From: an uncultured Bacteroidales bacterium
GTDB lineage: Bacteria > Bacteroidota > Bacteroidia > Bacteroidales > FEN-979
Length of the DNA stretch: 64,000 nt
Assembly: GCA_903959905.1 (NCBI GenBank)
Contig: CAJBYO010000013.1
Location: forward strand, 1 to 64,000
Reading direction: 5' to 3'
Below the pieces are notes generated by a model that saw only the letters and a list, made by a program, of their open reading frames with translations, was not told where the DNA came from and made no database searches. Position numbers and translations under genes: made by a program. Positions 18,027 through 25,813 of this stretch are shown piece by piece. Within the stretch, counting starts at the first letter, position 1; the number at the start of each line of letters is the position of its first letter.

Positions 18027-19313
18027 ATGCGCTTTCCCGCTTATCGGACTATCTTGCTGTTTATCATGCTTGTATTTGCTATAGGACCCCTTTTATCCCA
18101 GGTCATTGGCATTTCAGGCATTGTACTTGATTCTGTGTCGGGAAAAGCGCTGCCGTTCGCCCAGCTATCCCTGCAAAGTTGCGCCATTGGAACTGTGACC
18201 AATGAGGAGGGGAGTTTTACCCTGGAGGTGCCGTCCCTTTTTTCAAAGGATACCTTACTCGTCGCTTATATGGGTTTTGAAACGCGAAAGTGCCCGGTGA
18301 TGGCGCTGTCAGGGAATGAGAATATCATCAGGCTCAGGCCGGGACTGCTGCAACTGTCGGAAGTGGAGATTGTTGCGTATACACCTGAAGAGGTCATCCG
18401 GCGGATGGTTGCCGCGATTCCAGCTAATTACGGTCCTGACTCGCTGATACTTACGGCTTTTGTCCGATCACAGAAGTTTGTCGGGGGCAGGCTCGCAGAA
18501 TTTACAGAGGCCATCATTGAAGATTTGAAAACCGGGTACAAACCTTACGGCCGCAGCGATGAAAAGGAAAAAAGCCGGCAGTCAAATGTTCCGTTGCTTC
18601 TGAAAGGAAGGGTGATTTCAGATACCGGGATGGTAAATTCCTTCGGCGACCTCGGAAGAAGTGCGGGTTGCCTGGGCTGTAACTTCGTGCATGATTTCGC
18701 AGAATTCTATTATCATACGGTGCTGGATGAGAAGCAATTCAGGTATTATACCTTCAAAATGGATGAGCAGTCGGCTCCCGGGGGAGGAAAGATATACCAT
18801 ATCCGCTTTGATCAGAAAAAAGGCGTCAAAGAAACCCTGTGGAAAGGTGACATTTATATCAATGGTGCTGACTTTGCCCTTCTGAAAATATCCCAGAAGC
18901 CGAGCTTCGAAGCGTTTGACCAGTTTGAGAAAGATAAGTATAAACGCCAGTTCACCATCAGGAATACACCGGGCTGGTACCAGGAAATGCCCATGATGGA
19001 GTGGACAACCACCTATTCAAAACGAGGCGACTCCTACTTCCTCAGCACCATAAGGATTGAGAACTGGCTGACATTCAAACATCCGTCATTGAACCAGGTG
19101 GTAAAATTTTCGCACAGGAATGAGGTGGTGGTAACCGACGCCTCCCGTGACCCGCAAAAAACCCGCAATTTCAAAGGCGACAAATCCACCGGCGTCAACC
19201 AGCGCTGGGACCAGGTTGTTGGAAAAGGCGACGAACAGTTCTGGAAAGGCTATAATTATCTGCCGATAGAGGAAAAGTTGCAGGAAAACCTTAAGAAGTT
19301 GGGAGGAAGGTGA
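18027..19313 (+). CDS. Exported carboxypeptidase-like regulatory domain protein
   Basis: This 428-residue protein has an N-terminal signal peptide or anchor (about residues 1-26). A CarboxypepD_reg-like beta-sandwich follows (about 30-110: GIVLDSVSGKALPFAQLSL ... GTVTNEEGSFTLEVP ... YMGFETRK), a module that opens many Bacteroidota outer-membrane and periplasmic proteins. The remaining ~300 residues (from EEVIRRMVAAIP) resemble the periplasmic body of DUF5686-type proteins, but I see no C-terminal TonB-type barrel. The protein probably resides in the periplasm or outer membrane, with unknown function. Its TGA stop is the start of an 8-bp tandem array (19311-19353). Confidence 0.75.
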   Translation: MRFPAYRTILLFIMLVFAIGPLLSQVIGISGIVLDSVSGKALPFAQLSLQSCAIGTVTNEEGSFTLEVPSLFSKDTLLVAYMGFETRKCPVMALSGNENIIRLRPGLLQLSEVEIVAYTPEEVIRRMVAAIPANYGPDSLILTAFVRSQKFVGGRLAEFTEAIIEDLKTGYKPYGRSDEKEKSRQSNVPLLLKGRVISDTGMVNSFGDLGRSAGCLGCNFVHDFAEFYYHTVLDEKQFRYYTFKMDEQSAPGGGKIYHIRFDQKKGVKETLWKGDIYINGADFALLKISQKPSFEAFDQFEKDKYKRQFTIRNTPGWYQEMPMMEWTTTYSKRGDSYFLSTIRIENWLTFKHPSLNQVVKFSHRNEVVVTDASRDPQKTRNFKGDKSTGVNQRWDQVVGKGDEQFWKGYNYLPIEEKLQENLKKLGGR

Positions 19314-19353
19314 GCGGGTGAGCGGGTGGACAAGCGGACAAGCGGACAGAGGG
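19311..19353. repeat. 8-bp tandem array, family R4, copy a
   Basis: Units GAGCGGGT, GAGCGGGT, GGACAAGC, GGACAAGC, GGACAGAG run in 8-bp phase from the stop codon of the preceding gene. Related arrays lie at 34054-34170, 39056-39108, 53415-53622 and 53726-53786. Confidence 0.8.
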
Positions 19354-19383
19354 TTACCTGTCATTCATTTTTTTATTCCCGGC

Positions 19384-19482
19384 CTGCATTCCTTTCATTG
19401 CCTGCATTGCCTTCATTGCCTTCATTGCTTTCATTGTCTGCATTGCCTGCATTCCCTGCATTCCCTGCATTGTTTACATTCC
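19384..19482. repeat. 9-bp tandem array, family R7
   Basis: Read on the minus strand, eleven 9-mers of the form gcAATGcag (GGAATGTAA, ACAATGCAG, GGAATGCAG and so on) follow the TAG stop of the phosphatase gene without any gap and keep exact 9-bp phase. Together with R4a it occupies almost the whole space between two convergent genes. Confidence 0.85.
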
Positions 19483-20199
19483 CTAATTGTCCATATTAAA
19501 CTGTATCACCATCTCCATACTGTTCAACTCCAGCGCCACCAGGTTACCAAATCCGTCTTTCCCCGAAAGGTACGGACCGTTGTCGAGGTCGATAAATTTG
19601 TAAATCCGGTTGTTGATGGATTGGGTGATCAGGTCCATGTTGACAGGCACATGGCCGTGAATGATCTTCCGGCCTCCGATCATTTCCGGCTTTATTTCGT
19701 ATTCCCGAAGCCAGAGCATAGACCGGAGGTCATCATACGGATTGTCAATCTTGAAATTGAGGCCGGCATGAACAAGCACAAACCGGTCGAGTTCAACATA
19801 GTGGGAGAGGTTCCGCATCCATTCAATATACTCCGGCGGTACTTCCCGGATATGTGAAACGCCAAAACTCCTGAGGGTAGGTTTGCCGCCGATTTCAAGC
19901 CAGGTCTTGTGCTTTTTATTGCCAAAGGTATGCCACCAGGTGTTTTTCGCCTTCATCTCGGCATCATACAGTTCAACCATGAAATCCTCGTGGTTACCTT
20001 TCAATGCAATGACGTTGTACCCGCTTTTCTGCAGGGACATGATGAAATCAATGACCCCTTTGGAGTCGGGGCCACGGTCAACATAGTCGCCCAAAAAATA
20101 GAGTTCGTCGGAACGCATGGGCTTGATCAGGTCGGTGACCATGGAGGTGACGGTTTTCAGGCAACCGTGTATGTCGGGGATGACCCAGCGTTTTGGCAT
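19483..20199 (-). CDS. Calcineurin-like serine/threonine protein phosphatase
   Basis: This 238-residue soluble protein has the three metal-binding motifs of the PPP/metallophosphoesterase family: DIHG (9-12), GDYVDRG (37-43) and GNHED (68-72), plus a late HGH. The size and motif spacing match bacterial phage-lambda-type phosphatases such as PrpA/PrpE, which act on phosphoproteins or dinucleoside polyphosphates. The substrate cannot be read from sequence. It lies downstream of gpmA on the same strand, with only repeat R2b between them, so co-transcription is possible. Its stop codon abuts array R7. Confidence 0.88.
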   Translation of the reverse strand: MPKRWVIPDIHGCLKTVTSMVTDLIKPMRSDELYFLGDYVDRGPDSKGVIDFIMSLQKSGYNVIALKGNHEDFMVELYDAEMKAKNTWWHTFGNKKHKTWLEIGGKPTLRSFGVSHIREVPPEYIEWMRNLSHYVELDRFVLVHAGLNFKIDNPYDDLRSMLWLREYEIKPEMIGGRKIIHGHVPVNMDLITQSINNRIYKFIDLDNGPYLSGKDGFGNLVALELNSMEMVIQFNMDN

Positions 20200-20202
20200 A
20201 TT

Positions 20203-20333
20203 TTCTCGCAGATTATTTTAAAAATTTCTCGCAGATTTTCGCAGATTAAAGCGCAGATTTTTGCAGATGATCAGGATCGATTTTAATCTGCTATAATCTG
20301 CGCTTTAATCTGCGAAAATCTGCGAGAAATATT
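20203..20333. repeat. Inverted short-repeat element, family R2, copy b
   Basis: ATTTCTCGCAGATTTTCGC on the left and its near-exact reverse complement ending GCGAGAAAT on the right bracket a centre near 20275. Each arm is itself a tandem of CGCAGATT cores 10-12 bp apart. The element fills the entire gap between gpmA and the phosphatase gene and could fold into a ~50-bp hairpin in the transcript. Confidence 0.85.
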
Positions 20334-21080
20334 TTATTTTTTCTTCCCCTGGTTTGCTACCTCATCCATCAGTTTTTTAATCACCTCCGGATCACCCAGG
20401 AAGTAATCCTTCTGCAGGTTCATCTGGTCATCAAATTCAAAAACATATGGAATCCCTGTCGGGAGGTTGATGCCAACGATATCGTTATCTGAGATATTTT
20501 TCAGATATTTCAGAATGCCGCGCAAACTGTTGCCATGCGCAGCAACAACAATTTGCTTGTGCTTCAGCAATGCAGGCTCCATTTCCTCTTTCCAGTAGGG
20601 TACGATGCGTTCAACAGTGTCTTTCAGCGCTTCTGTACCGGGAATATCTTTCGGGTCAAGGTCGCGGTAACGGTGATCAAAACGCGGGTGACGGGGGTCG
20701 TCCATCTCTAGTGCCGGCGGGCGCACGTCATAGCTCCTGCGCCAGATTAGCACCTGCTCATCGCCGTATTTTTCGGCCGTCTCCGACTTGTTCAGCCCTT
20801 GAAGTACGCCGTAATGCTTTTCATTCAGCCGCCATGATTTCTCCACAGGGATCCATTGAAGGTCCATCTGCTCCAGAACCAGCCAGAGGGTGCGGAGTGC
20901 CCTCGTCAGGTAGCTTGTATAGGCGATTTTAAACTCAAAGCCCTCTTTTTTCAACACTTTTCCGGCCTCAATGGCCTCGTTGATCCCGCGTTCGGATAAT
21001 TCAACATCTGTCCATCCTGTAAAGCGGTTTTCTTTGTTCCAGGTGCTTTCACCATGGCGTATCAATACGAGTTTGTTCAT
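20334..21080 (-). CDS. gpmA: 2,3-bisphosphoglycerate-dependent phosphoglycerate mutase
   Basis: The 248-residue enzyme interconverts 3- and 2-phosphoglycerate in glycolysis and gluconeogenesis. The phosphohistidine motif RHGESTWN (8-15), the region [11 protein letters not shown] (about 22-32) and the second catalytic His in AHGNSLRG (about 183-190) are all present, and the length is typical. I chose the ATG at 21080 because an upstream in-frame start would add 24 residues not seen in the family and overlap the promoter. A TAttTTTG element (21105-21112) lies just upstream, divergent from the DUF2723 gene. Confidence 0.95.
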   Translation of the reverse strand: MNKLVLIRHGESTWNKENRFTGWTDVELSERGINEAIEAGKVLKKEGFEFKIAYTSYLTRALRTLWLVLEQMDLQWIPVEKSWRLNEKHYGVLQGLNKSETAEKYGDEQVLIWRRSYDVRPPALEMDDPRHPRFDHRYRDLDPKDIPGTEALKDTVERIVPYWKEEMEPALLKHKQIVVAAHGNSLRGILKYLKNISDNDIVGINLPTGIPYVFEFDDQMNLQKDYFLGDPEVIKKLMDEVANQGKKK

Positions 21081-21104
21081 GTTCGGTAGTTTTTCGTGAG
21101 GGGG

Positions 21105-21112
21105 CAAAAATA
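21105..21112 (-). promoter_or_regulatory. -7 element (TATTTTTG) of gpmA
   Basis: On the minus strand TATTTTTG fits the Bacteroidota -7 consensus TAnnTTTG and lies 25 nt before the gpmA ATG. No convincing -33 TTTG was found. It overlaps the divergent promoter region of the DUF2723 gene. Confidence 0.5.
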
Positions 21113-21133
21113 CAAAAATGTTGCTATTTTTCC

Positions 21134-21141
21134 TACCTTTG
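21134..21141 (+). promoter_or_regulatory. -7 element (TACCTTTG) of DUF2723 gene
   Basis: TACCTTTG is a perfect TAnnTTTG match 22 nt upstream of the ATG at 21164. It is followed by a short palindrome AAGGCTTCAAAGCCTT (21143-21158) at the likely transcription start, a possible operator or 5' hairpin. Confidence 0.6.
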
Positions 21142-21163
21142 CAAGGCTTCAAAGCCTTTCTCC

Positions 21164-24100
21164 ATGAACATGTACAAAAAGATCAACAACATCCTGGGCT
21201 GGATCGTGTTTGCCATTGCATCCACCGTGTATATCATCACTTCCGAACCCACGATGAGTTTCTGGGATTGCGGTGAGTACATCTCCACCGCTTTCAAACT
21301 GGAAGTCGGCCATCCCCCGGGGGCTCCGCTGTTCCAGCTGATCGGCAGGTTTTTCTCACTGTTCGCTTTCGGAGACCTCACGTATGTAGCCAGGATGGTC
21401 AACACCATGTCGGCCCTGGCGAGCGGGTTTACCATCCTGTTCCTGTTCTGGACGATCACCATGATTGCCAGAAAGATCGTGCTGAAGAAGGGTGAAATGA
21501 CCACCTCCGGAATGTATACCATCATGGGTGCCGCACTGGTTGGGTCGCTGGCCTACACCTTTACCGATTCCTTCTGGTTTTCAGCGGTTGAAGGTGAAGT
21601 TTATGCCATGTCATCGTTTTTTACGGCCATTGTCGTCTGGGCGATCTTTAAATGGGAGGAACATTCAGACGAAAAGCATGCCTACCGCTGGCTTATCCTT
21701 ATAGCCTACCTGATGGGCCTATCCATCGGAGTTCACCTGCTTAACCTGCTTGCCATACCTGCGATCACGTTTGTATACTATTTTAAAAAATACCCGAACC
21801 CCGGATGGAAGGGGATGCTGGTCACCGCTATCCTGTCCGTCCTGATCCTGGCCGTGGTGATGTACCTGATCATTCCCTGGATCATCAAACTGGCGGGCTT
21901 GTTCGAACTGTTCTTTATAAACTCAATCGGCCTTCCGTTCAACTCAGGAACCATCATCTATTTTATCCTGCTGATCGGAGGCATCATCTGGGGACTCTGG
22001 TTTACAAAGAAGACCGGGAATCCTGTATGGAATGCGATCATCCTCGGAATCACCTTCATCGTGATCGGGTATTCGTCGTTCCTGTTGCTGGTTATCCGCA
22101 GTAATGCCGATACGCCCATTGATGAGAATAACCCTGAGAATGCCATGTACCTGCTTGCTTACCTGAACCGTGAACAATACGGCGACTGGCCTTTGCTGTC
22201 GGGACAGTATTACAACGCGCCGGTAATTGACCGCACCGACGGAAACCCTGTGTACGCAAAAGACACAAAAACAGGTAAATACATCGTGACCGATAAGCGC
22301 GAAAAGGTTGTCCCGGTTTACGACCCGAGATTCACCACCATTTTCCCAAGGATGTGGGACCAGTCGGAACCCCGTTTTGAAGACGAATACAAGCGTTGGG
22401 GAAAGGTCAAAGGGGTCCCGGTTGAAATGCAATACGGGGATAACGCCGAAACAAGGAATGTTCCGACCTTTTCTGAGAACCTCGCCTTCTTCTGGAACTA
22501 CCAGCTGGTGCACATGTATTACCGCTATTTCATGTGGAATTTTGTCGGAAGGCAGAATGACAACCAGGGAATGGGCGACAAACTCGACGGAAACTGGAAA
22601 AGCGGCATTAAATTTATCGACAGCATGCGGCTGGGCCCTCAGGATATTCCCGAAAGCCGCACAAGCAAGGGTGACAACAGCTTTTACTTCATCCCGCTGC
22701 TGCTGGGCCTGATCGGTATCTGGTTTACTGTGAAGAATGATAAGCAAAGCGCCTGGGTGATCTTCCTTCTGTTTGTCATGACCGGTATCGCCATTGTCCT
22801 TTACCTGAATTCACACTCTCCGCAACCAAGGGAGCGTGATTACTCCTTTGCAGGCTCTTTCTATGCTTTTGCGATCTGGGTCGGGCTTGCAATCCCCCAG
22901 ATTGTTGAATGGCTTCACAAAAAAACCGGGATGTTTGCCGCACAGATCATCTCCGTTGTATTCGGCCTTGGCGTGGTTTCACTGATGGCCCAGCAGGGCT
23001 GGGATGATCATGACCGCTCCAACAGGTATACAGCCCTCGCCATTGCTGAAAATTACCTTAATTCATGTGCGCCGAATGCGATCTTCTTCACCAATGGGGA
23101 TAACGACACCTTCCCGTTGTGGTATGCCCAGGAAGTAGAGGGCATCCGCACGGATGTGCGGGTGGTCAACCTCAGCCTGCTCAATACCGAATGGTACATT
23201 GACCAGATGAAACGCAAGGCATATGATTCAGAACCCGTGCCGTTTTCCCTTACTAAGGATAAATACAGGCAGGGAAATCATGATGTGACCTATCTGATTG
23301 AAGACGAGGGATTGAAGGATAGTTATGTGGACGTAAAAGCCCTTTTCGGCATTCTCGGACAGGATGATTCCAAACTGAAGATGAACACGTCACAGGTCGG
23401 CATGATTGATTATTTCCCGACAAAGAAATTTATGGTCACCTATGACTCAGCCGCCCTGATGAAAACAGGCAGCATCTCCCCGAAGATGGCGTCCCGGCTT
23501 GATACGGTGACATGGGAAATCAAAGCCCAGGCCATTGAAAAAGCCAACCTGATGATTCTTGACCTGCTGGCCACCAACGACTGGAAACGACCGGTCTATT
23601 TTGTGATGACAACAGGTGCGGATACCTATATCGGCCTCGACAAATATTTCCACCTGGAAGGCCTCGCATACCGCCTGCTACCCGTTCAGGCAAAGGCCAG
23701 CGAAGGGCAGGTGGGTGAAGTGAACACCGATGTGATGTACGATAACCTCATGAACAGGTTTAAATGGGGTAATATGAACAATCGTGGCGTTTACATTGAT
23801 GAAACCAATGCCAGGATGGTCATGAACATGCGCGGTCTATTCGGACGGCTGGCAGATGCACTCATCAAAGAAGGCAAGCCTGATTCTGCGAAAAAGGTGC
23901 TTGACCGCTGCTTTGAGATGATGCCGGAAACGGTGGTCAGGTACGACTTCTTTACCGTACCGCTCGTCAGTGCATATTATCGTGCCGGTGAAACTGCGAA
24001 GGCCAATGCAATTGCTCAAAAACTCACTAAAAATGTCACGGAGGAACTTGCTTATTTCTTCTCCTTCCCTGACCAGGACCTGAGGCCAATGGACATGAAC

Positions 24101-24238
24101 ATCCAGGAGGCAGTGTTCACCCTGCAGAGGCTCAGTGTGGCAGTGAAGGAAGCAAAACAGGAAAAGCTTGCTGCACAAACAGAAGCGGCACTGAAGAAAT
24201 ACTACGACCTTTACGTTGAAAAGGTTTATCAACCCTAA
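21164..24238 (+). CDS. DUF2723 (TMEM260/GT117-like) integral membrane glycosyltransferase candidate
   Basis: This 1024-residue protein has many hydrophobic segments in its first ~650 residues and a soluble, TPR-like C-terminal half. The family-defining motif [20 protein letters not shown] lies at 32-51, with acidic D35 and E38 positioned like the catalytic acids of GT-C enzymes. DUF2723 proteins are universal in Bacteroidota. The animal homologue TMEM260 is a protein O-mannosyltransferase, so transfer of a sugar to secreted proteins is plausible but inferred. The polysaccharide deacetylase gene begins 5 nt after the stop, suggesting an envelope-glycan operon. Confidence 0.88.
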   Translation: MNMYKKINNILGWIVFAIASTVYIITSEPTMSFWDCGEYISTAFKLEVGHPPGAPLFQLIGRFFSLFAFGDLTYVARMVNTMSALASGFTILFLFWTITMIARKIVLKKGEMTTSGMYTIMGAALVGSLAYTFTDSFWFSAVEGEVYAMSSFFTAIVVWAIFKWEEHSDEKHAYRWLILIAYLMGLSIGVHLLNLLAIPAITFVYYFKKYPNPGWKGMLVTAILSVLILAVVMYLIIPWIIKLAGLFELFFINSIGLPFNSGTIIYFILLIGGIIWGLWFTKKTGNPVWNAIILGITFIVIGYSSFLLLVIRSNADTPIDENNPENAMYLLAYLNREQYGDWPLLSGQYYNAPVIDRTDGNPVYAKDTKTGKYIVTDKREKVVPVYDPRFTTIFPRMWDQSEPRFEDEYKRWGKVKGVPVEMQYGDNAETRNVPTFSENLAFFWNYQLVHMYYRYFMWNFVGRQNDNQGMGDKLDGNWKSGIKFIDSMRLGPQDIPESRTSKGDNSFYFIPLLLGLIGIWFTVKNDKQSAWVIFLLFVMTGIAIVLYLNSHSPQPRERDYSFAGSFYAFAIWVGLAIPQIVEWLHKKTGMFAAQIISVVFGLGVVSLMAQQGWDDHDRSNRYTALAIAENYLNSCAPNAIFFTNGDNDTFPLWYAQEVEGIRTDVRVVNLSLLNTEWYIDQMKRKAYDSEPVPFSLTKDKYRQGNHDVTYLIEDEGLKDSYVDVKALFGILGQDDSKLKMNTSQVGMIDYFPTKKFMVTYDSAALMKTGSISPKMASRLDTVTWEIKAQAIEKANLMILDLLATNDWKRPVYFVMTTGADTYIGLDKYFHLEGLAYRLLPVQAKASEGQVGEVNTDVMYDNLMNRFKWGNMNNRGVYIDETNARMVMNMRGLFGRLADALIKEGKPDSAKKVLDRCFEMMPETVVRYDFFTVPLVSAYYRAGETAKANAIAQKLTKNVTEELAYFFSFPDQDLRPMDMNIQEAVFTLQRLSVAVKEAKQEKLAAQTEAALKKYYDLYVEKVYQP

Positions 24239-24243
24239 ATATC

Positions 24244-24879
24244 ATGCGTACTGTAAGGCCTCCGTTCTTTTTCCGCTGGTTGAGCCCGGAGTACCTTGTT
24301 TGCGACGTTCCCGGTTCTGAAAGGGACATTTACCTAACGTTTGATGATGGCCCCATCCCGGAGGCCACCCCGGAAGTGCTTGACATCCTGATGCGTTACA
24401 ACGCAAAAGCCACCTTTTTTATGGTGGGGGACAATGCCCGGAAATACCCTGAACTGCTTGCAAGGGTAAAAGGGGAGGGGCATGCAATTGGCAATCACAC
24501 TTTTCACCATCTCAATGGCTGGCACATCGCCCCCGGGGCATATCTTGAGGATGTGATGCACTGCAGTGAATATGTGCAATCCAACCTGTTCAGGCCTCCG
24601 TATGGCAGGTTTACACCTTCTCAATACTTTTTGCTGAAAAAAAACTACCGCTTCATCCTGTGGTCGGTCCTCACCTGGGATTTTGACCGGCGTACCAGCC
24701 CTGACCAGTGCCTGAAAAACGCAATAGAGAATACCACCGGCGGTTCTGTAGTAGTTTTTCACGACAGTATCAAATCACTTGAAAATGTGAGGTATGCACT
24801 GCCCGCGTACCTGGAGCACTTTATAAATCAGGGATATACTTTTAAGACCCTTGACTGGAACCAGCGCCAAATGATTTAA
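24244..24879 (+). CDS. Polysaccharide deacetylase (NodB homology, CE4)
   Basis: This 211-residue single-domain enzyme carries the CE4 motifs in order: TFDDGP (32-37, catalytic base and metal Asp), NHTFHH (84-89, metal HxxxH), RPPYG (117-121), LWSVLTWDFD, and FHDS near residue 176. It would remove N-acetyl groups from peptidoglycan, chitin-like or surface polysaccharide. No signal peptide is visible, so either it acts inside or uses a non-classical route. It is transcribed with the DUF2723 gene (5-nt gap) and followed by terminator-repeat R1b. Confidence 0.9.
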   Translation: MRTVRPPFFFRWLSPEYLVCDVPGSERDIYLTFDDGPIPEATPEVLDILMRYNAKATFFMVGDNARKYPELLARVKGEGHAIGNHTFHHLNGWHIAPGAYLEDVMHCSEYVQSNLFRPPYGRFTPSQYFLLKKNYRFILWSVLTWDFDRRTSPDQCLKNAIENTTGGSVVVFHDSIKSLENVRYALPAYLEHFINQGYTFKTLDWNQRQMI

Positions 24880-24885
24880 TTTTTT

Positions 24886-25009
24886 AACCACTAAGGCACG
24901 GAGGGCACTAAGAAGCACTAAGAATTAATTATTCATTCTATTACTAGTATACAAACAATAATTCCTTAGTGTTTCTCAGTGTCCTCCGTGCCTTAGTGGT
25001 TTTTTTTTC
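24886..25009 (+). terminator. Palindromic repeat R1 (copy b) acting as terminator
   Basis: AACCACTAAGGCACGGAGG at the left pairs with CCTCCGTGCCTTAGTGGTT at the right (19 bp, perfect), with further pairing inward, and the right arm runs directly into TTTTTTTT. It begins 6 nt after the deacetylase stop and ends at the radC stop, so it separates convergent genes and should terminate the + strand transcript. Confidence 0.85.
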
Positions 25010-25706
25010 ACAATGCTCCCTCATCCGCAAAACTGTAATATCCATCCTCCCCGATGATCAGATGGTCAAGCACGATGATCTCCAGCAAGGCGCCTGCTTC
25101 ATGAAGCTTTTTCGTGATCCTGCAATCAGCATCGCTGGGTGTTGCAATTCCCGACGGATGGTTGTGCCCCAGAATGATCGAGGTTGCATGGTAGTCGAGG
25201 CTTATCTTGAAAATCTTCTTTGGGTCAACCACCGTTCCTGAAATTCCCCCTTCACTGATGTTGCATTTCCTGATCACCTTGTTGGCCCTGTTCAGAAGCA
25301 GGATCCAGAACTCCTCGTAGGGACGGTCGCCGATCGTGCTCCGGAATATTTCATAGGCATCGCGGCTCGATGTGATTTTATCCTTTACGAGCACCTCCGA
25401 TTCATTGCGCCTGCGTCCCAGTTCCAACGCCGCAACGATTGATACGGCACGTGCCTGGCCAATGCCCTTCACCCGGATGAGGTCATTGATGCTGAGTTTG
25501 GAAAGTTCGGCCAGGTTGTCCTGTGCCAGTTTCAGCACGTTTTTGGCCAGGTCAAGGGCAGATTCGCTTTTTGTTCCCGATCCGATAAGTACGGCCAGGA
25601 GTTCCGCATCGCTCATGCTGTGCCTTCCCTTCAGGGTCAGCTTTTCACGGGGCCGGTCATCTTCCGCCCAGTTCCGGATGGGTGTAGTGTTGCTGTATGT
25701 TTCCAT
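25008..25706 (-). CDS. radC: RadC-family JAB/MPN metalloprotease-like protein
   Basis: The 232-residue protein has an N-terminal UPF0758 region, a helix-hairpin-helix segment (RVKGIGQARA, 78-87) and a C-terminal JAB1/MPN domain with the zinc site HNHPSG (181-186) and the matching Asp (PSDAD, ~192). The name comes from an early, since disputed, link to DNA repair; the biochemical function is unsettled. Length and motifs are complete. The gene ends against repeat R1b. A perfect 9-bp hairpin (CATCTTATT/AATAAGATG, 25756-25778) lies upstream. Confidence 0.93.
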   Translation of the reverse strand: METYSNTTPIRNWAEDDRPREKLTLKGRHSMSDAELLAVLIGSGTKSESALDLAKNVLKLAQDNLAELSKLSINDLIRVKGIGQARAVSIVAALELGRRRNESEVLVKDKITSSRDAYEIFRSTIGDRPYEEFWILLLNRANKVIRKCNISEGGISGTVVDPKKIFKISLDYHATSIILGHNHPSGIATPSDADCRITKKLHEAGALLEIIVLDHLIIGEDGYYSFADEGAL

Positions 25707-25755
25707 GGTTTTTCCTGCTTAATCAGGTTACCTGCCAAAAGGTAATACGATGGTG

Positions 25756-25778
25756 CATCTTATTTTTGCAATAAGATG
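25756..25778. repeat. Perfect 9-bp inverted repeat between BatA-like gene and radC
   Basis: CATCTTATT and AATAAGATG flank a TTTGC loop in the 107-nt gap. No U-run follows on either strand, so it is more likely a processing or operator site than a terminator. Confidence 0.55.
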
Positions 25779-25813
25779 AAAATCAGCAATATAAAAATGG
25801 GTAAACCAGCCGG

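Noticed and set aside
21944..22747. 267-codon minus-strand open frame within the DUF2723 gene
   Set aside because: The + strand frame is a clear family match; the antisense frame is unrelated to any recognisable protein.
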